NCBI GenBank assembly: GCA_023014335.1
Contig: JAECYW010000018.1
Span: forward strand, 744,001 to 808,000
Reading direction: 5' to 3'
Source: Galerina marginata
Taxonomy: Eukaryota; Basidiomycota; Agaricomycetes; Agaricales; Galerinaceae
Length of the DNA: 64,000 nt
The position numbers were made by a program, and so were the translations under genes. Positions 48,410 through 60,600 of the stretch are shown in pieces. The notes beneath the pieces are model-generated. The model made no database searches and was not told the DNA's origin. It worked only from the letters and a program-made list of their open reading frames with translations. How positions within the stretch are numbered: the stretch's first letter is position 1; every line of letters begins with the position of its first letter.

Positions 48410-51400
48410 ATGTTCTTCCACAACAAACGAAGTTCATTTGAGGCGCTAGCGAAGGATAGTGAAATAGATGACCGAGGTCGTGTGGTATGTTTTCCTGCAG
48501 CGCGCTGTCGGCGTAGTGAGGAATTTGGTATTAACTCAATATTTCAGCTTCAGGATTTGATAAGAATGGTATCCTCGGCCAGCACAGACTTAACTCCATT
48601 GAATGGGGCTGCGATTTCACTTTGTGAGGGATCCCCACTTTGTCAGCTTTGTTTAGATCTAAGTCTTGAGCACAGTTTACAAATCTGGGCGTCCAGCGGC
48701 CAAAGGCGGTCTCGGACGTGACCAACTCCCTACTACCGAGGTCATTTTTAGAGAGCTGTTGGAATCAAAAAAGGCTAGCAAGCTTCGTTTCCCTGATTCT
48801 TCTGGAGATTCTAATGAAATTAACAGGGAAAAAATGATCATCCTAACGGAGTTTCCAGTCTCGCGTATGCTTTTGCCAGCTTGATCGAGGTAAATTGTTA
48901 AACACCTTATATATCAATGGGCGACTGATAGAACTCTGTAGTTGTCAATCAGCCGCCCGAATGCAAACAATAGTGATGTCTTGGGATATTTTGATCTATA
49001 CCCTTTATATGGTGGCAACTCGTCCGACTTCGACGAAGTTCGTTTGAATGACGGAAGTGGAATGCTGTCACCCGACTGCTTCTTCGACGACCGGCTGAAG
49101 TTTTCTCCAAGAGCGTCAGCTGTGCTCTTAGTTCTTTTCAATAGGAATCACAACGTAAAACCGCCTTTCTACTTAATCTGTGACAGCCTATTGAGTAACG
49201 GCGTCTTCTAGTACATCGCACGAAGGCTCCTGCTCCACATGGAGAAACCAAATTCTGACCAGGCTCAGGACGAAGGCATATTCCAGAAGGCTCGTCGTAT
49301 AAACTGCGGGCACTTCCGAAATATCCTCCTGGAAGACATACTAAAGCCGATTATGGGGCTTTCAGTTGTCGGTCCCAGTCATAAATTCGACTTCCTTTCT
49401 GTAAGACTGTCCTCTCTCTATATTTACAAGCACTCAATTGAACGCGATTCTTCAGGAAGAAAAAGATACTGCGCTGGCCATGGGAAGTGGTTCTAACACT
49501 TCAAGTTTCATCGAAGCATCTTTACTGTATGATGTTAGTGAATTATATCTCTCTCATGGTAATTTGCGGTCGCTAAATGTTCGTTTTGCAGTGGTCTGAT
49601 ATACTGTCAGTACCTGATGTCCTGCAACTCGATGGGGTGATGCGTGAAATTGTCAATGAAGATCCGCGGAAGGTGCTGAACTCATGCGCCGTTTGACTTC
49701 AGCTAACTTGACAAAATGCAGGTCTCATTATCTTCTTTCGATGATGCAGTGGAAAAATACTATGAATCTACGACGGATAGTTTTAGAAACCGGGATTGTG
49801 CTGGGTGAATTTTCACCTCACCTTATCTTTTCATTTGTCATCTGACCTATGTATTCTCGCACAGACTTCGGAGGGGCAAGGACGATAATTTCCGCGATTC
49901 TGACCTGGCGAAAATCTTGTACGACGCCACGGAATGCCCCGCCAGAGGTACAGGTCAAGGGATTCCATCGTGCCAGAGGATCATGCAGATTAAGACCATA
50001 GAATGGGCGAGGAAATATAAAGCTTGTTCGTTCAACGATTACAGGAAGTTTCTTGGTTTAAAACGTAGGCTGAAAAGTATGCTCCAAAATTTTTTGAATT
50101 ATTGAATCTTTTTTAGCTCTCAAAAGTTTTATTGAGTGGACTTCCAACGAAGCAGTGGCTGCATCGGCGGAAAGGCTCTACAAATCAATCGATAATTTGG
50201 AAGTATATGTAAGCCAGCTGTTGGTAATACGCTGTGTATCCGCCTCATTTTTTCCAGGTCGGTTTGCAAGCGGAAGAGACAATCGAGGATTCTGGTTTTG
50301 GATTCGGTTACACGAAAGTAAGACTTCCTTCTAGAACTCACAAGGTGCTTACTACTATGCAGACATATGGGCTTTTAGTCGATATTGTAAGTTATCATCA
50401 GATTCCCGTGATTATCTTCCGGGGTGACCGCATGGTCTAAACAGATTTCCCGCATTCGAATGGATCCTGCCCTCTCAACGAAAGCAGATGGTCAGTGCTC
50501 AACTTGAAAAACATGCTATATACCATTCATCCACGCATTTGATGACACATTTCCATGTAGCTGTGACGCTCACGCCATGGGGTTCCCATGATATTCAGCC
50601 AAAACCAGATAACGGATCCTTCGGAGCCTCCTTACCAAAATGTAAGGGTCAGTCCTGTGAGACAAATGAAACAATTACTCACCGGCCTACAGTATTCCAT
50701 CGCACATTGCCTGGCGAATATGAATATAACAATATATTTGGCCTCTTCCCATTTAGCGTACCGGCATATACTGCACCACGATTACCCATGTCTAAAATAG
50801 AATACGACACCAAGAGACCGCGGCTGCGTAAAGTTCACCATTTGGTCACGAAGACGGCGATCAGTCATGTATGCAATTGGCCAGACTTGTTTCCTACGCT
50901 CTACGGTGACAGCCTTAAGGCTCTGACTGGTGGATATGGGTTCGTCTACTTTACAAAATTCGCGAGGATTGGTCTCAAAATTTTCCTTGGGGGCAGATAT
51001 TTTCTTGGGTTTGATGACGAAAACAGGCAAGTTTGTGCTCTGCATACTATCGACGTCCAAAAAAGCATAACTCTATTTTCATTAGACATGACCAAGATCA
51101 GATCATGGTTTGTCCAGAGCAATTGCATGAAGCACATATCTAATGCAACCGCAGTCCCTTCATGCTCTTATTCCAGATGCAGGGGCATTAGCTACATATG
51201 CCGAATGGTTTGCCAACAGGACTTATGAATACTTGACCGAAACCTCGGAGATCATGCGGGGCAATAGGACTTCGGGAGTCTTCGAGTTCCGCGAGTACGA
51301 TCCAAGAGCCAAGGCTAAGTTGGTGTTGATTTCGTTGCTACATAACAATTAGTCCGTTAATTTTCTCTTAGGCCCGGGGATTTCGTCTTTGCCCAAGTCA

Positions 51401-54195
51401 ACGTCGCCGGCGATGTCATAAACGCGGTGTGCACCGAATGGGTTTGCAAAGTGTTGGCGAGTCAATGAAAATCCTACACCGAGTCAATAGTATTAATATC
51501 ACACAGCTCGACAAAGACATAGGGAAAGCAGAATGGCCCCCCTCTCCTGAATTCGAAGATTTCTTTCGTTCTGTCCTATATATCAAGTCTCATTATTGGG
51601 ACAGAGACACGAAGACGGATGAAAAGAAGAATTCCGATGAATTTGATGTTGCGGGACAAGAAGTTGATCCAGAGAAATTGGCGAAGCAATACAAAGACCT
51701 GGCTACACTCTACGAGTAAGTAAATTCGTTAACTCTCGAGAAAGGAGAAAGTCTCACATATCCTCAGGTTTGTTTTCCATAATGTTGATCCCGAGAATGC
51801 GTGGGAGCGTTACACAAAGGCTCTCGGGATTGGCGATTCTTTATCACAGCACATCAAAGGCAAATTACCGCCTCCAAGTGGTATTGACAAAAAGGTGGAG
51901 TTTGCCTATCTAACGTCTTGAAACTTCTGACACCAAAGTACCAGTATTCCTTCGTGGGTATTTTCGTAGACATTGTCAAATATGCCATAAGCACTGCCGA
52001 AGAACTAACAGCAGGAACGACTCTTCCAGAACAGACCGCTCAGACATTCTTGGACAGAGTTGTGAATGCAAATCAGAGCATTCCACCTTTCCAAGACGAG
52101 AAGAAGGATCGCACAAATTTCGGTGCTCTGCCTGGAAAAGAAGACACGAAAATCCAAGAAAAAGGGCCGAAGAATGAAGGTGATAGAGTTGTCGCAAATG
52201 TTCTTGGTCTGGCGGTTGTGACTGCTATCAAATATGCAAAAGGTGCGAATGCTTAGTTTTGTGGCGTACACCGCACCTAACAGTCGAGGAATTTGCTTCC
52301 AGTCTGCACTCAAGCAGTTAACTTCTACTTACAGGCTGAATATGAAGAGGAATGCAAAGAAATAATGAAACTTTCAAAGAAGAATGACGCGAATTCCAAG
52401 GCGTTGATAATGGGTTATATCAGAGAGGCATATCGTACGCTCGCTTTACTACCTTCACTTTTGATATTTCCACACCATCTTAGGACTCGACCACCCTCCT
52501 GGAATTTGGCGCCGCGTATCGGTTAGCAGCACAATTCCACAGGGAGACGGGCTTCCCGACATTAGTGTCGATGCCGGAGACACCATCTACGCAAATTTCA
52601 GTAAAGCTCTGACCAATGTTTGTGATCATATTCTCGCGGAGATTACGAACTGAATTCGATTCGATTACATAGCCGTCAGACATTATAAACCCCTTGAAAG
52701 TAGACCCCAATCGACAGGTGCAGTGGATACACGGCCTAGGGCTGCACAAATGTCCAGGTGTCAGCTTTGTCGATCACGTCAGTACATCATTAAATCCTCG
52801 AATGGCCGGCTTTCTTATACAGGCTACGGCGATTACCTAGACTATGCCCGAAGTCAGTCGATGATTGTTTATTGAAACCAACAATAATCTAAACAGCCTT
52901 CAGATTTTCAGAACAATTTTCCAACAGCCAAACATTTGTGCTGCTTCAGGGAGACAAGGGAGACTTATGCGGTTTGTTGCTCATCCGGATCCTCAAGATG
53001 TAAAAGCTATTCTCGACCTCCCCATTCACCGTACTTACTTGTTCGTAGACTGCCCTAAAACTTTTCCTAAATGTCGCTTCTCCTGATGGCCCGGTTGCTG
53101 ATTCTAACAACTCAAGTGTCAACGGTAAGCATTTAATTACCGACTCTAAGAATCATATTACCAATCCTCGTACAAAGCCAGTCTAAAGGGCCCAGAGGTG
53201 CAACTAGGGCCTTGTCCCAATTCTCTTGCAGTGTGGTTTAATTTATCAAAGGCAATACTGGACTATGTCCCAGAACGGGATAAGAGGACGAAATGGGCCG
53301 AGGTTAAAGAGCTCCCAGATGAAACCGTGAGAAGGAAGGCAAATATTCTGTCGGCCCTTGTGGTTTTGCTAGCCCTGTTCTTCATGCCGTGTGAGTCGCG
53401 TTCTCCTCTTTTTTGCGTCCTCAGAATATAATTTTATGTCTCAGGGATAATTATCATTGCATGGAGAGTTTTCGCCTTTGCATGTCGACTTGTCTTATTT
53501 TTCGTGGCCCCAACATGGTTTTCATTTCCAGGAATTCAAATTCCAGCATTGACTTCACGACCTGCGATCGCTGGGACCGTGCCGGTTACACACCACCCGT
53601 CTATTCATCCATCAACTCTAGCCACTACCGCCTTGACCACGGCATCTGCCACGACAAGCCAAAAAGCTCCTCTTTCGCCATCAAGTACAATCTCGACAAC
53701 GAACCCGATTTCGACGACGGCTGCAGGGAGGAAATGCCTTGAACCCACGAGGCCAATTCACCGCTGGAAAATTCACGAGATGAAAGCTGGACCCGACGGC
53801 AACTTGATTCCTCTCGAATATACGCTCGACTCTGTAACAGCTCACAGCCTATCGGCGGTTGATGCCGATGCGAAAGACATGACGATGTCATTCTGGATCG
53901 ATAACAAACTTGAAGGAGTTACAAGAGACATTTTATTAGACAAGTCAGAGACTTGCGGTGAAAATCCCAGCGAGTGTTTGGAAAAGGGTTTCAGCGGTGG
54001 GTACGTTGTAGTTCCGAAAGGGAAACATACTGTCCGTGTACAGTGGGATGGAGTTGGTAGGTGACAACATTCTCAAGCGGTCGTGGAGGGTCTAACAATT
54101 ATGTCGTAGAATTGCCAGGACTAGACGGAAAGGTAGACTGGGGTGAGGAGGGTGGACGGCGCCTTCTATGGAGGAGGGACTATTGCGCCGAGTGA
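48410..54195 (+). CDS. Ppo-type fatty-acid dioxygenase/P450 fusion with apparent loss of dioxygenase heme ligands
   Basis: A model of 32 exons from ATG 48410 to TGA 54193-54195 keeps phase throughout and gives about 1368 residues. The first half matches psi-factor-producing oxygenases (linoleate diol synthase family): LPTTEVIFRELLESKK, HPNGVSSLAYAFASLI, YFDLYPLYGGN, LVLFNRNHNYIARRLL, IFQKARRINCGHF, VGLQAEE, then LTPWGSHD. The second half matches the P450-like domain: FGLFPF, FPTLYGDSLKAL.GGYG, FDDENRHDQDQIM, VFHNVDPENAW, the heme-thiolate motif GLGLHKCPG (Cys near residue 996) and a MPEIFRTIF helix. By alignment, the distal His before the LF.T motif is Leu105 (ASLIELSISRPN) and the YRWH proximal motif reads YDWS (Ser266); the Tyr is kept. 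The usual N-terminal linker is shortened. A hydrophobic segment near residues 1120-1155, a Ser/Thr-rich linker and a C-terminal domain follow. Two introns need GC donors (48774, 51027). Confidence 0.75.
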
Positions 54196-55705
54196 ACGTT
54201 ATATTATGCGCTTCCATCGCTACTAGTATTGCACAGTTCTGATCCAACTGCATTCATCAGGCCGACACTTGAGGATTGGACCCGCTATCCGACTCGTAGC
54301 TGTTTCTGATATGGAAAAGTGCGTAAATATGCCAACGTTTACGAGTCTTATAAATAGCGAGCATTCTACTGTATTATCTGTGTTCATCTACTTTACTACT
54401 CACAATTTTTACCACTCATGTAAGCCTTTACTATCCGGTTGCGCTAAATCAGCCTCGGATGTCCAGTATGATCCCTACCTGGGCAAAAGCTGAGCGCCCA
54501 AGATGTGCAATCTTGCTCAGGAGCTCTATTTGATTGTAGGTTTAGGAAGCTGACTTCTATGGCATCTGCCCCAAAGGTTGTACAATGCAAACGATGCGCG
54601 CTGAAGCTGAGCGCGAGCACTGACGGGAGGCATGTCCAAGAATAGAATCTTTAGACTGCGCTCACAGCTTCGCGTCATAAAAGGGTAAGCAATTTATTTA
54701 GCCGAGAGTAAGCGCGTGCAGCGGAGCGATGTGGGTGAAAGTGCGAAGCACTTCCCGGCACATGCTCTCGGATCCTGACTCAACCAGGGTGTCCGAACGA
54801 CGCTGCGATGGGTGGGAGGGTTGAACCACTCCATGCAGCGGCGAACATACCTGAGTTTTCTTGTTAGTTTAAATACCTAGTTAGTCAGATTTCAAGAGCA
54901 TATACCAGATTTAAGCTAGTGAGAGCCTTAGCAGATATAAGCCACAGCATGGAGAGCGAGTTAGTTAGCCTACCGAGCTGGTGAAAAGGGTGTGGAGGGT
55001 GGGTCAAAAATGAGAAGAGACTCAAGAGAGTGCCTAGATGCACTCGCAATCGTGACGGCGCGTCTGACTGGGAGCCGACACGATGGAAGAAGGACAAAGG
55101 ACAACTCATCACCACGTCGAACGACTGTGATGAGTTGATCGTGTCACGTGCTTCCCGCTTGTCCAAAGACAGAATTCTAATCTACGCGCATTCTTTGCTA
55201 GGACGAGAATTGTAAGTAATAACTGTACCTGAAAGCGCTGTGAATCATTTTTCTTCCTCTACAGGTTTTAACCACTGATCCTGCCTGAACTATGCTCAAG
55301 GCCAGGGATGAATGAATCTGCCTGTGTTCTCCAAATCCTATTGTAGCTATGTGTGTACCGTTTACTTCTTGTAGTTACTATATGGATAGCCACCTGTATA
55401 TTAGTTACTTGTTAGTTTACGGTGAACTGATTGTTCCAATGAGGGACCATGTCAGTATAATATACTTCTTCCTTCCTTCCTCTGATGTGACACGTCCTCG
55501 CGGCATCATTCAATTGCGCATCAACCACTTTTGACATGGATCCTTAATATGTCCTCTTCAGTGCTTCATCGGCAAAAGTCATAATAGTTTTTCTCTTCCT
55601 ACGGGTGCGAACTGCCCGTCTTATCGAGTTGTTAATTCCGTCACAACGCAAGGTTCGGGGGACATCGTCAAATTTAAAAACTGACGCTACCTACATGCAT
55701 CCCCA
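54196..55705. other. Intergenic with a GC-rich structured patch
   Basis: At 54590-54775, short self-complementary GC motifs cluster (GCGCTGAAGCTGAGCGC, GTGCGAAGCAC, CCGAGAG...CTCTCGG), similar in style to the patch at 20.1-20.35 kb. From about 55480, the sequence is the 3' flank that is duplicated at 15.84 kb. No gene recognised. Confidence 0.4.
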
Positions 55706-56897
55706 TCATGCAGCCTCGATCCCCGCCTCCTTCAACTTCGCTATCAGCTCGTCCACGTTCGCGACTTTGCCACCGCCAACACGCTTCGGTGGCTCGGCGA
55801 CCTTGAGCGTCTCGAGCTGTGGGGTGTAGTCCACCCCGAGGTCTGCGGGGGAGAGCTTCTCGATGGGCTTCTTTTTCGCTTTCATTATGTTCGGGAGGGA
55901 GGCGTAGCGCGGTTCTATAAGGATGTTAGGCTGGATATTGGAGTGGGGTAGGATGGGGTTTTACGTACCGTTTAGCCTGTAAATTTTTAAATAAATAAAT
56001 GACGGATACGTGAGTACCATCCAACCGATTGACAGCAAAAAAAAGTAGAGGACACGCACCGCAAATCGGTAGTAACCACCAACGGCAGCCGACACCGTAA
56101 CTCTTCGCCTCCCCCATCGATCTCCCTCACCACAAGCGCCTCCCCCTTCTCCGTGTCCACCTCCAGCTTGCTCGCGAACGTCGCCTGGCTCCATCCCAGC
56201 AAGCCTGCGAGCATCTGGCCCGTCACACCCAAGTCGTCATCAATAGCCTGCTTTCCGAGAATCACCAGGTCGATTTTGTCTGTTGGGCTTTTGGCAGCGG
56301 CGTTCTGCCGCTCGATGATAGCGCGCAGGGTCTTGGCTACCGCCAGGGGCTCTGGAGAGGGACCAGGCTCGGCCACCTCGACGTGGATGGCGGAGTCTGC
56401 GCCCATGGCGAGGGCGGTGCGTAGGGTGTCTATGGACTTCGGAGGTCCGATGGTTATAGCTTTTATGGAGGTTACTTTTTCTTTGAGCTTTTCGCGGAGG
56501 CGGACGGCTTCTTCTACGGCTGGGTATAACCAAAGGTCGTTCAGGTTGCGGTGCGTGTCGAGATGTAGATAATGACGCACCAATTTCGTCGAAGGGGTTC
56601 TACAACCAGAGGAACGAAATGGTTAGCTTGAGCTCCGGTGGAAAAGAGGCAGCGTACCATGGAATGCTTTACATTCGTATCAATCCCCGTCTGTTCAGGG
56701 TTCACGCGGATCTTAACTGCATAATCCACTGATCTGTTAGTATAATCGTCAGTAAGAATATGATAAATAAATTTGACTGTTCAGCTCGTTCTCGCCTCGG
56801 CGTCCTCCCATTCCCTAGCCGACGACGAATTCACGAGGAATACTCACCGTTTGACAGGAACGAGAATGTTGAGTAATCGTTTTGCAGATGGCCTCAT
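55706..56897 (-). CDS. ETFB: Electron transfer flavoprotein subunit beta
   Basis: Six exons on the minus strand, 56848-56897, 56658-56733, 56581-56599, 56060-56519, 55969-55976 (8 nt) and 55706-55914, join in phase for about 273 residues, close to the family's usual ~255. The sequence begins [17 protein letters not shown] and continues [38 protein letters not shown] and [20 protein letters not shown]. It then reads [20 protein letters not shown] and [13 protein letters not shown]. The C-terminal Lys-rich tail includes [16 protein letters not shown]. The protein is mitochondrial: it binds ETF-alpha (FAD) and AMP and passes electrons from acyl-CoA dehydrogenases to ETF-QO. Two partial duplicates lie at 15.84-16.79 and 61.0-62.1 kb; this is the only complete copy. 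Confidence 0.94.
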
Positions 56898-57687
56898 ACT
56901 GGGCGAGCTTGGATCCTGGAGCCCCGCACAGACTAGACAGAATGAGAAGAAGAAGAGTTCAACTCCAAAATGGCACGGATGTAGCGGACATGAACCGCAA
57001 AAGGAGCCGGAACGGAGTTTTAATTCAATTCACGTGCGTTCTAAAGTGACGGCTCGAACGCCGTTCCTTCAAAACTAAACCACCACGACTCCTACAAGTT
57101 AGGCTACAACTTGCTCACTCGTTGCTGGCCATGGACTAAATCTAGCGTAACGCATCTGTTTGTCTTACGGAACCTGGCCACCGCAAGTTTTCTTGCGGAG
57201 TTTTGAACTTCAACCATGTCCTTCATCGGCCAAGCAAAAAGTACCACCGACATGAATCACAATATATTGCCTCCTACGCTTTGGCGACCGCAGTGCAGCT
57301 TCCCTTCCTAACCAACGTCTGAGACTTCTGAAGTACTCGACTCGAGAAACACACCAACTCGACAGAGCATCAATGGAAAGATGCCTCTATAGAACCCTAG
57401 CGAAAGGCCCAGGTCAACCTTTTATCAGGTTGGGCTTGACCCAAGCGCTGCTGATGCAGAGAAATCTCTATCCTTACATGGTGAATTCGGACACCGGGGA
57501 AATTTCCTGTTTCACACCAAGCCCACAGCTGGCCACAGTTGACTCCGCTGGACTCATTAACGACGGCACGTGGTGACTACAACGAACTCACTTGTGTATC
57601 TACTATCTTAGAGCGTAAATGAGACCACAAATCTTTGTGTAACGGTACGTGGTTACTGCAGCATACTCACTAATGCTAATGTGAATC
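56898..57687. other. Upstream region of ETFB; downstream of the NLR
   Basis: Contains the ETFB promoter. Much of it (to about 57570) is duplicated at 61.6-62.13 kb. No other gene recognised. Confidence 0.5.
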
Positions 57688-60600
57688 TTAGAGCGTAAAT
57701 GAGATCAAAAAATCTTTATGTACGCGGGCTAACATTTCGCTTTCTTCGTCAGTAGGAACGAGAAGTGGGTTCTCGGCCTGCCGGGTAAGAAATAGGCAGT
57801 GCATCACCCCCTCGGAGTCTGACATTCTTTGAAAATACTCCATCGCATCCGCATAGGCCTCTTTTGCATCAGCTATCCGGTCCACCTTTGCCCAGGTCCG
57901 TCCAAGTATTTCAAGAGTCTGACCGATGTCCATTGGACGGCCATATGATTTGCAAATTGCGAGGGCGCGGACCACCATCTCAAGAGCCTCCGTATAATTT
58001 CCTTTCATGAACAAGATTCGCCCAAGGATCCGCATGGATGGGCCTAAATATTGACCGAGATGCTCAAATTCTCGGACCGCCTCTGTTCCTGCTATGAGGC
58101 CCTCGTCATATCTTTTGGCCCAGTAATAGACCTCTTCGAGAGCATAAGAACATTTCGCGTGATTCAGCGCATCTTCAAGGCCATGGAACATCTCCCTTGC
58201 GCGAATGACAAGGTCTAGACCCTTCTTATGATGATCATACTGCCCCAGCAGGTATCCTAGCTGGTACAAACTAAGGGCAATGGCTGGTTTATTATCAAGC
58301 TTCTTGAAGACGGATTTTGCGTCCATTATTAGACTTGATCTTTCCGAAATGTTTTTGCCGTCCGTGAACCTGTACAACTCTGCCAAATCAAGCGAGGACA
58401 TGGCGGCTCGCTGTTCATCAGGAATTGACAAAAACATTTGGCGTGCGCAGGTAAACTTCTCCTCGGCGTCATCATAACGGTCGAGTTTGAGAAGCATCCT
58501 TCCAGAACAGGTCAGCACATCGCCGATGAGTATTTTTTGGCTCTTCAATCCCTGTGCGAGCCTTAACGCATGATCGACTGCCTCGAGTCGTGGTCGTGTC
58601 GAGAGTTGGTGTCGTGTAAGTACCAGAAGCGCGTCGATCATTCGTGGTTCAGAATCTGCAACGGTGAGAAGAATTTCCTGAAGATTCCCTTCCTTTGCAG
58701 AAAGCGCCTTTGCATGGTCCTTGAAGGAAGAATCCCCCGGGGAAGAATTATGGTGGGTGAGGAAATTGCACGCTGATGCAACCATTGTAGTGCGAACATT
58801 GGCAGGGAATCGAGAGGGGTCAAGGACGTATGATCGTATCACTGGGAGAACAAAGTAATGGGTGTCTTGCCGTTTTATGAGGGCGGTGTCAGTAAGTGCT
58901 TTGAGCGGGCCCATCAGGTTCGGAAAATCGTGCGCCCACCACTTCGTAAGGACATCGTACGTGGTTCCGACGGGTAGCATGGCCAGCGTTGCAAGAAGAT
59001 CGTATGCCTTTGGGTGACTCTTCATTGGCTGACTATCGACGGAAAGGCGGATGCAAATGTCAAGATTCTGCTCGCCGTCCGGCCCTTCCTGTAGCATCGC
59101 CGTCCCAATCTGTCTATACTCCTTCAGGAGCTTGGCCGCCCCCAATCCAGTCATCCTTGCTATGTTTGCCATGAGCGTAATTGCCAAGGGCATGTACCCC
59201 AGCGCTTCTAGCAGTTCTGAAAGGTCGGGATCATTACGACCTGCCGGGTATATATCCAAGTAGATCTTGCTGGCAGCAATCTCATCGACAGCTTCAATGT
59301 CAAACGGCTGCCATTGCTTGTTGCTTCCGGGTGGGAACGAGGATCGCATGGTAATAAATACAGCGACGTGTGATATTTGACATATTTGATTGAGGATTCG
59401 CTGTATTTCTCCCCGGGAGTCCAACAAGTTCCATGGAGTCTCGAAATTGTCGAGTAAGACGACAAGTGGTTCGGAAGATGACTGAAGCTCGGAAATAATG
59501 TCTTTTAGGGCATCGCCAGTATCCTGAGTTGTCCCTGTTGAGGAATAAAGAGTGTCGAGGAAAAGCGAAACTGACGTCGCCTTGACGCCGGGCACCCAGA
59601 TTTGGTTTTTCTCGGGGAAATGCTTTCTCATATTAGAGTTCGCCATGACAGCGAGCGCGGTGGACGTCTTGCCCATCCCGCCTGGTCCCAGGAGGCAGAC
59701 GCGCGGCCGCTTCTGGCTATCCAAGTTTGAGGTCAGAGCATGAACAAGTTGAGCTACGAGGGACTCGCGACCGTGGAAGTTATCTCCGTTAGCTGGAACG
59801 GAGGCACGTCCTCGAGGGTGAAAGGTTGTCGGCGAGTCGCTTTGGTTTGTCAGAATGGCTTTCACATCCGCTTGAAGGCGGTCCATCTTTCCATTCATCT
59901 CGTCGAGTGACTTCTGATGACTTGTGTGGAAAGCGATGATTTGATTTTGGAGCGTGTTGAGGAGGTTTGCGTCGTTGATCCGGCGTGCGAGCTGGAATGC
60001 GACCGAATAAGTTCATGATTCAGATATCGAGTCCCTCAGTCGACTGAAAGGCTTACATTGAAGTTTTCCAACGAGTTGTCCAGACGACTAACACATTTCT
60101 TCACCTTCTCTTCATTGAGGCCCTTGAACAAGATTAAGAGCAGCGCATTTTGAGATCCAATATCGTTGAGTTTTTTCTGAATGTATGCAAGATCCCTGAA
60201 ACGACCGTCCTAAAATTAGGAATGTCGGTCAAAAGGTGTCATATTCATCATACTTTGAGAGTAATTCGATATCCTCCTTCAACTTTGCTTGAACTTCTTC
60301 TCTTTTCTTCCCTTTCAGTTCATCGACCAAAATTATCACGAGCTTCTTGATACGCGACTTTCAGCTCTTCTGCCCGTTCCAAGGTGGCATGGCTCTCCTG
60401 AAACAGGCGTGATGAGTTATTCTTTGCGGGTACAGATTTGCTTACATCGCACGCCTGCATGATACCTTTCGCTACCTTAACAGCCATGGCGACTCCAGGA
60501 ACAGGAATCTGATCAGCCACAGCCTCGAGTGTGTCAAGAAATTCCTTCGCTGCTTCGCTAGCGTACTCGGCCGCGGTTGGGTTTGCGAGATTGTCGTCAT

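Noticed and set aside
48774..48889. Apparent one-base frameshift in an A6 run of the Ppo-like gene
   Set aside because: First read as a broken frame, but a 53-base intron with a GC donor and a good branch site and acceptor (48774-48826) restores phase and the HPNGVSSL block, so an intron is preferred. The donor is weak, so the alternative stays possible.
50387..50444. In-frame continuation reading IIFRGDRMV, close to the Ppo RGDR motif
   Set aside because: It ends in a stop, and the segment has a consensus GTAAGT donor and ACAG acceptor. Splicing it out gives LLVDIISRIRMDPALSTKAD joined to LTPWG with the expected spacing. Kept as an intron, though the resemblance is curious and deserves a cDNA check.
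56153..56572. 139-codon plus-strand frame over ETFB
   Set aside because: Antisense shadow of the large ETFB exon, which matches the family along its length.
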